Assembly (NCBI GenBank): GCA_900549475.1
Contig: UROF01000001.1
Span: forward strand, 203,346 to 267,345
Length of the DNA stretch: 64,000 bases
Source of the DNA: an uncultured Eubacteriales bacterium
Lineage (GTDB): Bacteria > Bacillota > Clostridia > Oscillospirales > Oscillospiraceae
Direction: 5' to 3'
Below, in pieces: positions 53,515 through 62,881 of the stretch. Position numbers and translations under genes: made by a program. How positions within the stretch are numbered: position 1 is the stretch's first letter; each line of letters begins with the position of its first letter. A model generated the notes under the pieces. That model searched no databases and had not been told where the DNA came from. It saw only the letters and a program-made list of their open reading frames with translations.

Positions 53515-53613
53515 ACTCCGCACACCTGTTACAAAACTGACAAACTTTGTGGAAATTGCCGGAAAAACTTTACATGCTTTGTCCAATATTATGATGTACA
53601 CCGTAAGTTTCTC

Positions 53614-53642
53614 TTGACTTTTTTCTTTCACCATACTATCAT
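53614..53642 (+). promoter_or_regulatory. sigma-A promoter of the histidine operon
   Basis: TTGACT (53614-53619) and TATCAT (53637-53642), spacer 17 bp, 37 bp before the first gene. That leaves no room for a T-box or other long leader. Confidence 0.75.
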
Positions 53643-53657
53643 GCTAAAGTGTGAAAG
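53625..53657. promoter_or_regulatory. dyad across the his promoter, candidate HisR (YerC) operator
   Basis: CTTTCAC (53625-53631) and GTGAAAG (53651-53657) are a perfect 7-bp inverted pair separated by 19 bp, centred over the -10 box. A repressor bound here would block RNA polymerase; the first gene of the operon encodes a TrpR-type protein. Confidence 0.5.
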
Positions 53658-53679
53658 CGTCAGGAAAGGAGACGGAAGT

Positions 53680-54003
53680 ATGGACATGTTCCACACCAAG
53701 GGGGCGGCTCTTCTGATAGAGGCGATCCTCTCTTTAAAAAATGAGGAGGAATGTCGGGCTTTTCTGGAGGATGTGATGACCGGTAAGGAGATCCAGGACT
53801 GCGGCCAGCGGCTTCTGGTAGCCCAGCTTCTCAGCCAGCAGATGGTCTACAGCCAGATCGCTGAGATCACCGGCGCCAGCAGCGCCACCATCAGCCGTGT
53901 CAACCGCTGCTATATCTATGGGACCGGCGGATATCGGACCGTACTGCCCCGACTGACTGGCAGCTGTGACGATGGGGCAGCCCAGGAGGAGATCGCAAAA
54001 TGA
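53680..54003 (+). CDS. hisR: TrpR-related repressor YerC/HisR
   Basis: 107 aa. Helical TrpR-like protein of the YerC/YecD family, with an HTH at about 66-92 (YSQIAEITGASSATISRVNRC). Comparative genomics assigns family members upstream of his genes as histidine-responsive repressors. Here it is the first gene of the his operon and its stop overlaps the hisZ start (ATGA). GGAG lies eight bases before the ATG. Confidence 0.87.
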   Translation: MDMFHTKGAALLIEAILSLKNEEECRAFLEDVMTGKEIQDCGQRLLVAQLLSQQMVYSQIAEITGASSATISRVNRCYIYGTGGYRTVLPRLTGSCDDGAAQEEIAK

Positions 54004-55097
54004 AGCTTTTTTCTGTCAAGCGTCCGGATGAGCTGGTCAGTGAACAACTGCGGGAGCTGTACCATCAGCATGGCTATCTCCCCTACCGCATGAGCAAATT
54101 TGAATCCTATGACCTTTATGTGCGCAATAAGCGATTCCTGCTCAGTGACAACATTCTTACCTTCACAGACACCGACGGCCGCCTGATGGCATTGAAGCCG
54201 GACGTGACGCTGTCCATTATCAAAAATACCCGGGACACTATGGGAGCACTGCAAAAGGTATATTACAATGAGAACGTATACCGGGCCGCTCCCGGTTCCG
54301 GCTACCGTGAGATCATGCAGACCGGTCTGGAGTGTATCGGTCAGCTGGATACCCTGGCTGTGGGCGAGGTTCTGGCTCTGGCCGCCCGGAGCCTGGCAGC
54401 CATCAGCAGCACCTACATTCTGGACCTGAGCCACATGGGCTTCGTGGCAGGATTGCTGGATGGCCTGGAAGAAGATGCCGCCTCAGAGCTGCTGACAGAG
54501 ATCTCCCGGAAAAACGTCCCCGCCATCCACGACATCTGCGCCCGCAGAGGCCTTTCCCCGCAGCTGGCGCAGCAGGCAGAAACCCTGGCCCAGCTCTACG
54601 GTCCGCCGGAGCAGGTGCTGCCTCAACTGGCTGCCCTATCCCGGGGACAGCAGATGGAGGAGGCCCTGGCCCAGCTGAGACAGCTGTGCCGCCTGATGGC
54701 AGACCTGGGGCTGGCAGAGAACCTCCGCCTGGACTTTTCCATCGTCAATGACATGAATTACTATAACGGTGTCATCTTCCGGGGCTACCTGCCGGGCCTT
54801 GCCAGCGGCGTGCTCTCCGGCGGACAGTACGACCATCTTCTGCGGCGCATGGGCAAAACAGGCGGCGCCATCGGCTTTGCCGTATACCTGGACCAGCTGG
54901 AACGGCTGGATGCCGATACACCGGAGTGGGATGTGGATACCCTGCTGCTGTATGGCCCTGATGATGCCCCCTCCGCCGTGGCACAGCGTGCAGAAGCGCT
55001 GATGGCTGAAGGGGCCAGTGTACGGACAGAACGCTCCGTACCGCCAGGGCTCCGCTGCCGCCGGATCATCTCAATGGAGAAAGGAGAGGTCCTGTGA
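54000..55097 (+). CDS. hisZ: ATP phosphoribosyltransferase regulatory subunit HisZ
   Basis: 365 aa. A HisRS-like paralog that forms a complex with short HisG and confers catalysis and feedback control. Class II synthetase-like segments TDTDGRLMALKPDVTLSI and SGGQYDHLLRRMGK are present, without the tRNA-binding domain. It overlaps hisG by four bases. Confidence 0.94.
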   Translation: MKLFSVKRPDELVSEQLRELYHQHGYLPYRMSKFESYDLYVRNKRFLLSDNILTFTDTDGRLMALKPDVTLSIIKNTRDTMGALQKVYYNENVYRAAPGSGYREIMQTGLECIGQLDTLAVGEVLALAARSLAAISSTYILDLSHMGFVAGLLDGLEEDAASELLTEISRKNVPAIHDICARRGLSPQLAQQAETLAQLYGPPEQVLPQLAALSRGQQMEEALAQLRQLCRLMADLGLAENLRLDFSIVNDMNYYNGVIFRGYLPGLASGVLSGGQYDHLLRRMGKTGGAIGFAVYLDQLERLDADTPEWDVDTLLLYGPDDAPSAVAQRAEALMAEGASVRTERSVPPGLRCRRIISMEKGEVL

Positions 55098-55732
55098 GCG
55101 ATCTCATCAATATTGCCCTGCCCAAGGGTCGCCTGGGCGAAAAAGTCTACCGTCTGTTCCGGGATGCGGGGTATGAATGTCCCTCCATCGAGGAGGAAAA
55201 CCGCAAGCTGATCTTTGAAAATCCGGACAAGGGCGTCCGCTACTTCTGGGTAAAGCCATCTGATGTAGCGATCTATGTGGAGCGGGGCGCGGCGGACATC
55301 GGCGTGGCCGGGAAGGATATCCTGCTGGAATACGCTCCAGACGTCTACGAGCTGGCGGATCTGGGCCTTGGCAAATGCCGGATGTGCGTGGCAGCCAAGA
55401 AGGACTTCCGGGACCGCGGGGAGCGTACCCTCCGGGTGGCAACCAAATTCCCCCACATTGCCGGACGGTATTACGCCTCCCTCAGCCGGGAGATCGACAT
55501 CATCCACCTCAACGGCTCCATTGAGATCGCTCCCATCCTGGGGCTCAGCGACGTGATCGTGGACATCGTGGAAACCGGCAAGACACTTTTGGAAAACGAT
55601 CTGGAGCCCAAGGAGACCATCGTCCCCATCAGTGCCCGGCTCATCTCCAACAAGGTCAGCTATAAATTCAAGCATCAGCAGATCACCACGCTGTGTGAAA
55701 ATATTCAGGCCCGCTGCCGGGAAAGCCGGTAA
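55094..55732 (+). CDS. hisG: ATP phosphoribosyltransferase catalytic subunit, short form
   Basis: 212 aa, the short form lacking the C-terminal regulatory domain, so it needs HisZ. It joins ATP and PRPP in the first step of histidine synthesis. IALPKGRLGEKVYRLFRDAG starts the fold and GLSDVIVDIVETGKTL is the PRPP-binding signature. GTG start overlapping hisZ. A 48-bp gap to hisD follows. Confidence 0.95.
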   Translation: MSDLINIALPKGRLGEKVYRLFRDAGYECPSIEEENRKLIFENPDKGVRYFWVKPSDVAIYVERGAADIGVAGKDILLEYAPDVYELADLGLGKCRMCVAAKKDFRDRGERTLRVATKFPHIAGRYYASLSREIDIIHLNGSIEIAPILGLSDVIVDIVETGKTLLENDLEPKETIVPISARLISNKVSYKFKHQQITTLCENIQARCRESR

Positions 55733-55780
55733 CCGGGAGAACGCGCGGGTCCTTCGCCCGCGGGAAGAGAGGAATCCCCT

Positions 55781-57070
55781 ATGATCACCATTTATCCATT
55801 CAATCAGGTATCTCCCGCCCAGGTCTTTGCCAGACCTGAAGGTCGGCGGGATGTGACGGGCACTGTGTCCGCTATTATTGAAGAGGTCCGCCGCCATGGC
55901 GATGATGCTCTCTTGCACTACGCCCAGCAGTTTGACGGCGCTCAGCTCACCCATCTGGAAGTCCCCGGCCAGGTGCTGGACCAGGCCGTCGCGGACCTTG
56001 CTCCCGATTTCCGTACCATTCTGGAGGAGGCGGCAGAAAATATCCGCGACTTCCACCGCCGTCAAGTCCGCAATAGCTTTGTCATCAGTGAAAAGGACGG
56101 AGTCATCCTGGGCCAGAAGGTCACCCCCATCGAGCGGGTAGGCCTGTACATCCCCGGCGGCACCGCCGCCTATCCCTCCTCTGTTCTGATGAACTGCATC
56201 CCCGCCAAGATCGCAGGCTGCCGGGAGATCATCATGGTCTCTCCTCCCACCTGCAACGGCGATGTGAACCCTGTCATTCTGGCGGCAGCCCGAATCGCCG
56301 GGGTGGACCGGGTGTTCCGCTGCGGCGGCGCCCAGGCCGTGGCCGCTTTGGCCTACGGCACGGAATCCATCCCACGGGTTGACAAGATCGTAGGGCCGGG
56401 CAACGCCTTTGTGGCGGAGGCCAAGCGTCAGGTATTCGGTCGGGTGGCCATCGACATGATTGCCGGGCCCAGTGAGATCCTGGTACTGGCAGACGGGGCC
56501 TCCAATCCCAGACATGTGGCAGCGGATATGCTCAGCCAGGCGGAGCACGACCGGATGGCCAGCGCTGTCCTGGTCACAGACTCCGCTGCGTTTGCCCAGG
56601 CGGTCAGCAACGAGCTGGAGCGGCAGATCCCCCTGCTGCCCCGGGCAGACATAGCCAGGGAATCCATCGACCGCTGCGGGAAGATCATCGTGGCGGACGA
56701 TCTGCTGCAGGCCATCGACATTACCAACGAGATCGCTCCGGAGCACCTGGAGCTGTGTGTGGACAACCCCTTCGATTACTTGGACAAGATCCGCAACGCA
56801 GGCTCCATCTTCCTGGGACGTCACTGCCCGGAGGCCCTAGGGGACTACTTTGCCGGCCCCAACCACACCCTGCCCACCAGCGGTACCGCCCGCTTTTCCA
56901 GTCCCCTGTCCGTGGACGACTTCGTGAAAAAATCCCAGTTTACCTACTACACCGGAGACGCTCTCTCTGCCGTCAGCGACAAGATCGCCGCCTTTGCCCG
57001 GCAGGAGGGCCTGGAGGCCCACGCCCGCAGCGTCCTGGTACGTTTTACGAAAGAAGGTGAGGACCAGTGA
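55781..57070 (+). CDS. hisD: Histidinol dehydrogenase
   Basis: 429 aa zinc enzyme for the last two oxidations to histidine. VGLYIPGGTAAYPSSVLMNCIPA, the DKIVGPGNAFVAEAKR signature, DMIAGPSEILVLAD and the paired APEHLEL region are all present. GAGAGGAA before the ATG. It overlaps hisC by four bases. Confidence 0.96.
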   Translation: MITIYPFNQVSPAQVFARPEGRRDVTGTVSAIIEEVRRHGDDALLHYAQQFDGAQLTHLEVPGQVLDQAVADLAPDFRTILEEAAENIRDFHRRQVRNSFVISEKDGVILGQKVTPIERVGLYIPGGTAAYPSSVLMNCIPAKIAGCREIIMVSPPTCNGDVNPVILAAARIAGVDRVFRCGGAQAVAALAYGTESIPRVDKIVGPGNAFVAEAKRQVFGRVAIDMIAGPSEILVLADGASNPRHVAADMLSQAEHDRMASAVLVTDSAAFAQAVSNELERQIPLLPRADIARESIDRCGKIIVADDLLQAIDITNEIAPEHLELCVDNPFDYLDKIRNAGSIFLGRHCPEALGDYFAGPNHTLPTSGTARFSSPLSVDDFVKKSQFTYYTGDALSAVSDKIAAFARQEGLEAHARSVLVRFTKEGEDQ

Positions 57071-58131
57071 GCCGTTTTCTCAGCCAGCGCTTTGCCGCCC
57101 TGGAGGCCTACACCCCCGGCGAGCAGCCTCAGGACATGCAGTATGTAAAGCTCAACACCAATGAGTCCCCCTTCCCTCCCTCTCCGGAAGTCATCGCCGC
57201 GGTCAATGCCGCTCAGGTGGAAAAGCTCAACCTCTACCCCGACCCCACCGGCCGCAGGCTCAAAGAGAAACTGGCCGCCCTTTATGGCCTGGCCCCGGAA
57301 AACGTCTTTATCTCCAACGGCTCCGACGACATTCTGAATTTCTCCTTCATGGCCTTCTGTGATGAGAGCAGGCCGGTGGCCTTCCCCGCCATCAGCTATG
57401 GCTTCTACCCTGTCTATGCCAACCTCTACCGGCTGCCTTATACGGAGATCCCCCTGCGGGAGAACTTCCGGCTGGAGCCGGAGGACTACTGCGGCCTTTG
57501 CAGGAACATTGTTATCGCCAACCCCAACGCCCCCACCGGCCGGGCCATCTCCCCCGCCGATGTGGAGAAGATTGCCGCTTCCAATCCGGACCATGTGGTG
57601 CTCATTGATGAGGCGTATGTGGACTTTGGCGGTGAGAGCTGCCGGAGCCTGATTCCCCGGTATGAAAACCTCCTGGTGTGCCAGACTTTTTCCAAGTCCC
57701 GGTCCATGGCTGGCGGACGTCTGGGCTTTGCCCTGGGAAATTCTCAGCTGATTGCTGACCTGGAGAAAATCAAATACTCCACCAATCCTTACAACATCAA
57801 CCGGCTGACCCTGGTAGCCGCAGAGGCAGCGGTGGACAGCAACGACTACTATGTCCGCAATTGCCGCATCATCGCGGAAAACCGGGAATACACCGTGGCC
57901 GCTCTGGATGAACTGGGTTTTGAGACGATTCCCAGTGTGGCAAACTTTATTTTTAGTCGCTGCAAATCTATTAAAGGAAAAGAACTTTATAGCAAGTTGA
58001 AGGCAAAAGGCGTCCTGGTGCGCCACTGGGACAAGCCGGAGATCGCAGACTATGTCCGTATTACCATTGGTTCCCGGGAGCAGATGGACATTTTCCTGGA
58101 TCGTATCCGTGAGATTTTAAAGGAGGTGTGA
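57067..58131 (+). CDS. hisC: Histidinol-phosphate aminotransferase
   Basis: 354 aa class I/II PLP aminotransferase. It begins with KLNTNESPFPPSPEV, has DEAYVDFGGE mid-chain and the Schiff-base lysine in CQTFSKSRSMAGGRLGFALG. The start is GTG overlapping the hisD stop. Confidence 0.95.
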   Translation: MSRFLSQRFAALEAYTPGEQPQDMQYVKLNTNESPFPPSPEVIAAVNAAQVEKLNLYPDPTGRRLKEKLAALYGLAPENVFISNGSDDILNFSFMAFCDESRPVAFPAISYGFYPVYANLYRLPYTEIPLRENFRLEPEDYCGLCRNIVIANPNAPTGRAISPADVEKIAASNPDHVVLIDEAYVDFGGESCRSLIPRYENLLVCQTFSKSRSMAGGRLGFALGNSQLIADLEKIKYSTNPYNINRLTLVAAEAAVDSNDYYVRNCRIIAENREYTVAALDELGFETIPSVANFIFSRCKSIKGKELYSKLKAKGVLVRHWDKPEIADYVRITIGSREQMDIFLDRIREILKEV

Positions 58132-58135
58132 GCCG

Positions 58136-58723
58136 ATGCGTAGTGCGGATCTAACGCGCAAAACCGGAGAAACTGATATCTCTCTGGCCATAAACCTGGA
58201 TGGAACGGGCGTTTCTTCTGTCTCCACAGGATGTGGCTTCCTGGACCATATGCTCACATTGTTTGCCAAACACGGACGCTTCGACCTGACAGTGACCTGC
58301 AAAGGCGACACATGGGTAGATGACCACCACACGGTGGAGGATATCGGCATCTGCCTGGGAGATGCTTTTGCCCAGGCTCTGGGGGACCTGCGGGGCGTCA
58401 CCCGATACGGCAGCGTTATCCTTCCCATGGACGAAGCTTTAATCCTGACAGCCGTGGACCTATCCGGCCGGGGCATGCTGTGCTATGATCTGGACATTCC
58501 CACAGAGAAGGTAGGGACCTTTGACACGGAGCTGACGGAGGAATTCCTGCTGGCTTTTGTCCGCAGGTCCAACATTACCCTCCATGTCCGACAGATGGCC
58601 GGGAAAAACAGCCACCACATCATTGAAGGTACATTCAAAAGCCTGGCCCGCTCCCTGCGGCAGGCAGTGGCTATTGACCCCTCCTGCGCCGGGGAGATTC
58701 CCTCCACCAAGGGGGTACTGTAA
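58136..58723 (+). CDS. hisB: Imidazoleglycerol-phosphate dehydratase
   Basis: 195 aa, monofunctional (no phosphatase domain). Metal-binding histidine pairs lie in GFLDHMLTLFAKHG, DDHHTVEDIGICLG and NSHHIIEGTFKSLARSLRQA. AGGAGGTGAGCCG precedes the ATG, four bases after the hisC stop. Confidence 0.96.
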   Translation: MRSADLTRKTGETDISLAINLDGTGVSSVSTGCGFLDHMLTLFAKHGRFDLTVTCKGDTWVDDHHTVEDIGICLGDAFAQALGDLRGVTRYGSVILPMDEALILTAVDLSGRGMLCYDLDIPTEKVGTFDTELTEEFLLAFVRRSNITLHVRQMAGKNSHHIIEGTFKSLARSLRQAVAIDPSCAGEIPSTKGVL

Positions 58724-58724
58724 G

Positions 58725-59360
58725 ATGATCGCTATTATCGACTATGGCGTGGGGAACCTCTTTTCCCTGCGCAGCTCCCTGGCAGCTGTGGGGGCCCAGG
58801 CGGTAGTCACCGGCGACAGCGCCGTCATCCGTGCAGCAGACAAGCTGATCCTCCCCGGAGTAGGTGCCTTTGCCGATGCCGCGGCCCTGCTGCGAAGCAC
58901 CGGACTGGACAAAGTGGTCTGCCAGGAGGCACAGTCAGGCAAGCCTCTGCTGGGCATTTGCCTGGGGATGCAGCTGTTGTTTGAGAAAAGCCTGGAATAT
59001 GGCCGCCACCCCGGTCTGGGACTGATTCCCGGCACAGTAGCCCCCATTCGGGATGTGATCCCTGCCGGCTACAAGGTCCCCCACATTGGCTGGAATGCCC
59101 TCCACTTCCCTAAGGACCGCTCGGTCCACCCTCTGTTTTCCCAGATCAGAGAAGGCGACTGCGTGTACTTTGTCCATTCCTACTACGGGGCCAACTGCAC
59201 TAGCAGTGTCATCGCCACTGCGGAGTACGGCCCGGAGCTTACCGCTGCGGTAGCCCGTGACAATGTGATGGGTGTCCAGTTCCATCCGGAGAAGAGCGGA
59301 GCAGTGGGGCTCAACATTTTGCGGGCATTCTGCGAGGGAAAGGTGGGTGCTGTATGCTGA
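58725..59360 (+). CDS. hisH: Imidazole glycerol phosphate synthase, glutaminase subunit HisH
   Basis: 211 aa. Class I glutamine amidotransferase with nucleophile Cys in LLGICLGMQLLFE and His-Glu in GVQFHPEKSG; supplies ammonia to HisF. The ATG at 58725 is one base after the hisB stop; GGGGGT lies upstream. Confidence 0.95.
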   Translation: MIAIIDYGVGNLFSLRSSLAAVGAQAVVTGDSAVIRAADKLILPGVGAFADAAALLRSTGLDKVVCQEAQSGKPLLGICLGMQLLFEKSLEYGRHPGLGLIPGTVAPIRDVIPAGYKVPHIGWNALHFPKDRSVHPLFSQIREGDCVYFVHSYYGANCTSSVIATAEYGPELTAAVARDNVMGVQFHPEKSGAVGLNILRAFCEGKVGAVC

Positions 59361-60085
59361 TTTTTCCGGCCATCGACCTAAAAGATAGTAAAGTTGTTCG
59401 CCTTTACAAAGGTGATTTTGCAACAGTCCATCAGGTGGCTGATGATCCGGTAACTACCGCCAAGGCTTTTCGTGCCGCCGGAGCTCGTCACATCCATATG
59501 GTGGATCTGGACGGCGCCAAAAACGGCATCCGGGAAAATGGCGCCATGGTCCGGGCGGTGGCAGAGACCGGGCTGAAAGTAGAGCTGGGCGGTGGCATCC
59601 GCTCCATGGCAGACCTGGAGGATATTTTTTCTCTGGGGGTCTGGCGTGCCGTCATCGGCTCTGCCGCCGTCAGCGACCCCGACTTTGTACGGGCCGCTAT
59701 CCTGCAGTATGGGCCTCAGCGCATTGCTGTGGGTATCGACGCCAAGGAGGGCCAGGTCCGCACCGCCGGGTGGACGAAAAACGCCGGCCTCAACTATATC
59801 GACTTCGCCAGAAAAATGGAATCCTTTGGTGTAAAGTATATTATATTTACAGATATTGATACGGATGGAATGCTTTCTGGCCCCTCTTGTGGTCGGCTGG
59901 CAGAGCTGCAAAATGCGGTATCCTGTTCCATTACCGCCTCCGGCGGCGTCTCCGGCAACCAGGATATCCGTACCCTCCGGGACATGGGACTGTATGCCGC
60001 CATCATCGGCAAGGCCTGGTACGCCGGGAAGATTGACCTTTCCCGGGCAGTAGCGGACGCTGGCGAACAGGAGGTGGCACCATGA
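59354..60085 (+). CDS. hisA: ProFAR isomerase HisA
   Basis: 243 aa (beta/alpha)8 barrel. Catalytic aspartates are in FPAIDLKDSKVVRLYKGD and FTDIDTDGMLSG; phosphate loops ELGGGIRS and ITASGGVSG are visible. It overlaps hisH by seven bases and hisF by four. Confidence 0.95.
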   Translation: MLIFPAIDLKDSKVVRLYKGDFATVHQVADDPVTTAKAFRAAGARHIHMVDLDGAKNGIRENGAMVRAVAETGLKVELGGGIRSMADLEDIFSLGVWRAVIGSAAVSDPDFVRAAILQYGPQRIAVGIDAKEGQVRTAGWTKNAGLNYIDFARKMESFGVKYIIFTDIDTDGMLSGPSCGRLAELQNAVSCSITASGGVSGNQDIRTLRDMGLYAAIIGKAWYAGKIDLSRAVADAGEQEVAP

Positions 60086-60891
60086 TCACCAAGCGCATCA
60101 TTCCCTGCCTGGATGTAAAGGACGGCCGCGTGGTGAAAGGGGTCAACTTTCTGGGGCTGGCGGATGTGTCCAGCCCGGTGAAACTGGCAAAATTCTACAG
60201 CGACTGCGGCGCCGATGAGCTGGTGTTCTATGATATCACCGCCTCCGCCGAGGGCAGGGCCCTGTTTACCGACATTTTGACAGAGGTGGCTTCCACCATA
60301 TTTATCCCTCTGACCGTGGGAGGCGGGATCAACACAGTTGATGACTTTGATCGGGTGCTCAAATGCGGTGCCGACAAAGTGAGCGTCAACTCCGGTGCCA
60401 TCCGGGACCCCTCCCTCATCGCCAGCGCTGCCCGGAAGTACGGCGACCAGTGCGTAGTCCTCTCTGTGGACGCCAAACGGGTGGATGGCCACTTCCGGGT
60501 GTTTGCCAAGGGCGGCCGGGAGGACACCGGCCTTGACGCCATAGAGTGGATCAAAAATGGCGTTCGCAGCGGTGCCGGGGAGATCGTTCTCAACAGCATC
60601 GACACCGACGGCGTGAAGCAGGGTTTTGACCTGGAGATGCTTGCCGCCGTGTGTGACGCAGTGGACGTGCCGGTGATCGCCTCCGGCGGCGCAGGCTGTG
60701 TGGACCACTTCAAGACCCTGTTCCATACCCTCCCCAAGGTGGATGCAGGCCTTGCCGCCTCCATCTTCCACTTCGGCGAGGTCTCTATTCCCAACCTCAA
60801 GCAGCAGCTCTCTGCCGACGGCATCAACATGCGGCTTTCTCCCCAGATAGGTGAGGCGGCAGCATGCCGGGCCGAAGATTCCCGGAGGTAA
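60082..60891 (+). CDS. hisF: Imidazole glycerol phosphate synthase, cyclase subunit HisF
   Basis: 269 aa barrel that closes the imidazole ring and releases AICAR. IIPCLDVKDGRVVKGVNF and NSIDTDGVKQGFD hold the catalytic aspartates; PLTVGGGINT and IASGGAGC bind phosphate. About 15 residues at the C-terminus (EAAACRAEDSRR) extend beyond the usual end. Confidence 0.95.
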   Translation: MITKRIIPCLDVKDGRVVKGVNFLGLADVSSPVKLAKFYSDCGADELVFYDITASAEGRALFTDILTEVASTIFIPLTVGGGINTVDDFDRVLKCGADKVSVNSGAIRDPSLIASAARKYGDQCVVLSVDAKRVDGHFRVFAKGGREDTGLDAIEWIKNGVRSGAGEIVLNSIDTDGVKQGFDLEMLAAVCDAVDVPVIASGGAGCVDHFKTLFHTLPKVDAGLAASIFHFGEVSIPNLKQQLSADGINMRLSPQIGEAAACRAEDSRR

Positions 60892-60894
60892 CCG

Positions 60895-61344
60895 ATGATG
60901 GCATGGAAGCTGCGCCCTGCGGCAACGGAAGATCAGGAGTTTCTCTACCAGGTGAAAAAAACTTCCAACTTCAGCTACATCTCCTTGCTGTGGGGCTGGG
61001 ACGAGGACTTTCAGCGCAAAGAATTTTCCCAGGAGTTTCAAAAGATACAGGAGTTTTCTGTCATCACGGTGGACGGTACCGACGCTGGGTTTCTCCAGCT
61101 GCAGAAGGGGGCTGATTTTCTCAATGTGGCGGAAATCCACCTTCTTCCCCCCTTCCAGGGGCAAGGGATCGGCTCAGAGATCCTGCGCCATATTCTTCGC
61201 CACGCAGATCAGCCGGTATTGATCGGCTGCTTCCGTGGAAACACCGGTGCCTATCAGCTGTACCAGCATCTGGGGTTCACCCCTATCACGGAAACGGATT
61301 CCCATTTTATCTTAATTCATCATCCTACGATCCAGGAGGAATAG
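60895..61344 (+). CDS. GNAT-family N-acetyltransferase inside the his operon
   Basis: 149 aa. The acetyl-CoA loop is QGQGIGSEIL at 88-97, and the C-terminal GNTGAYQLYQHLGF is the usual GNAT motif B region. GGAGG lies six bases before the first of two ATGs, and it fits tightly between hisF and hisIE. The substrate is unknown; it is not a histidine biosynthetic enzyme, so it may be a passenger or act on an intermediate. Confidence 0.88.
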   Translation: MMAWKLRPAATEDQEFLYQVKKTSNFSYISLLWGWDEDFQRKEFSQEFQKIQEFSVITVDGTDAGFLQLQKGADFLNVAEIHLLPPFQGQGIGSEILRHILRHADQPVLIGCFRGNTGAYQLYQHLGFTPITETDSHFILIHHPTIQEE

Positions 61345-61348
61345 CGAT

Positions 61349-62002
61349 ATGCTCAATATCGACCAACTGAAATTCAACCACCATGGCCTGATCCCCGCCA
61401 TTGTGGTGGACGCCAGCACCAAGAAAGTACTGACGTTGGCTTATATGAATCGGGAGAGTCTGGCAATCAGCATGGAGGAGGGCCGCACCTGCTTCTGGTC
61501 CCGTTCCCGGCAGGAACTCTGGCGCAAAGGCGAAACCAGCGGCAACGTCCAGCATATCGTGGACATCACCGCAGACTGTGACCGGGACGCTCTGGTCATC
61601 ACGGTGAACAAGGAGGGACCTGCCTGCCATCTGGGTACCGACTCCTGCTTTAACGACCAGGTATACGTCTCGGAGGATCAACCCCACCCCTTCTCTGTGG
61701 AGGGCCTGTACGCCCTGCTCCAGGGGCGCAAAGAGCAGCTTCCGGAGGGCTCCTACACCACATACCTCTTCCAGAAGGGTCTGGACAAGATCCTCAAGAA
61801 AGTGGGTGAGGAGTCCACGGAGGTCATTATCGCCGGAAAAGCAGAGGACAAAGCGGAAACCATTTACGAAATTGCAGACCTCATGTACCATGTCATGGTG
61901 CTGATGGTGGAGATGGGCATTTCTGTGGAAGATGTGATGAAGGAACTGGCTTCCCGCCATGTGATCGACCATAAAGTAAAACAGGAGAAAATGACCAAAT
62001 GA
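61349..62002 (+). CDS. hisI: Bifunctional PRA-CH cyclohydrolase / PRA-PH pyrophosphohydrolase
   Basis: 217 aa fusion. Residues 1-115 are HisI (LAYMNRESLAISMEEGRTCFWSRSRQ; zinc-binding DCDRD and CHLGTDSC). Residues 125-217 are HisE, an all-alpha hydrolase (DKILKKVGEESTEVIIAGK). Steps two and three of the pathway. AGGAGGAATAGCG precedes the ATG; overlaps hisK by four bases. Confidence 0.95.
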   Translation: MLNIDQLKFNHHGLIPAIVVDASTKKVLTLAYMNRESLAISMEEGRTCFWSRSRQELWRKGETSGNVQHIVDITADCDRDALVITVNKEGPACHLGTDSCFNDQVYVSEDQPHPFSVEGLYALLQGRKEQLPEGSYTTYLFQKGLDKILKKVGEESTEVIIAGKAEDKAETIYEIADLMYHVMVLMVEMGISVEDVMKELASRHVIDHKVKQEKMTK

Positions 62003-62814
62003 TACGCCAGAATCTTCACACCCACACCACCTTTTGCGATGGTCACAACACACCGGAGGAAATGATCCTGGGAGCCCTCGCCTGCGGCTGTCAATCCCTG
62101 GGATTTTCGGGTCACGGCCCCCTGGTATACGACAGTGAGGGCTGGACTACCGCCATGGAGGATGTGTCAGCCTACCGTCAGGAAATACTCCGCCTGCGGG
62201 AAAAATACGCCGGTCGCCTGGCTGTCTATCTGGGGATTGAGCAGGATATTGATTCCCCCGACCCTGGGCCCTATTATGATTACCTCATTGGCTCCGTACA
62301 TAGCGTAAAGGTCGGAGAGCACCACCTGTCTGTAGACAACAACCTCCGTATCTTCCAGGAGGCTGTGGATCAATATTTCGGAGGTGATCCTCTGGCCTTT
62401 GCAGAGGCCTACTACGGCCGGGTAGCCCATGTGGCAGAGCATACCCATTGTCAGATCGTGGGACACTTTGATCTGGCGACCAAATTCAATGAAGGCAACG
62501 CCCTATTCAGTGAAGATGACCCCCGCTATCGGAATGCAGCACTGTCTGCGCTGGAGGCTCTGTGCGGGCAGGGTCTGATCTTTGAGATCAACACCGGTGC
62601 CGTGGCCAGAGGCTACCGGACACTTCCCTACCCCGCCCCCTTCCTGCTGCGGGAATTGAGCCGCCGGGGCGAGGCAGTATGCATTACCAGCGACAGCCAC
62701 AGCACAGATACGATCCTCTTTGGCTTTGCCCAAGCAGAGGAGCTGGCCCGCTCCTGCGGTTTTTCTGAGACTATGGTTCTAACGGATCAGGGTTTTGTGC
62801 CGCAGAAACTCTAA
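61999..62814 (+). CDS. hisK: Histidinol-phosphatase, PHP type (HisK)
   Basis: 271 aa. PHP-family metal sites: NLHTHTTFCDGHN at 5-17, GFSGHGPL, GIEQDI, GHFDLATKF and a final SDSHSTD. It removes phosphate from histidinol phosphate, replacing the HAD-type domain absent from HisB. Last gene of the operon. Confidence 0.94.
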   Translation: MIRQNLHTHTTFCDGHNTPEEMILGALACGCQSLGFSGHGPLVYDSEGWTTAMEDVSAYRQEILRLREKYAGRLAVYLGIEQDIDSPDPGPYYDYLIGSVHSVKVGEHHLSVDNNLRIFQEAVDQYFGGDPLAFAEAYYGRVAHVAEHTHCQIVGHFDLATKFNEGNALFSEDDPRYRNAALSALEALCGQGLIFEINTGAVARGYRTLPYPAPFLLRELSRRGEAVCITSDSHSTDTILFGFAQAEELARSCGFSETMVLTDQGFVPQKL

Positions 62815-62881
62815 GCTTCGGAAAACACCCAGGCTGCCTGACCGCTCCCAATGGTGCCGGCCCGCCTAAGAAGTACATGAG

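Noticed and set aside
54785..56824. 679-aa open frame on the minus strand opposite hisZ, hisG and hisD
   Set aside because: Antisense shadow of three well-identified enzymes; no ribosome binding site or domain.
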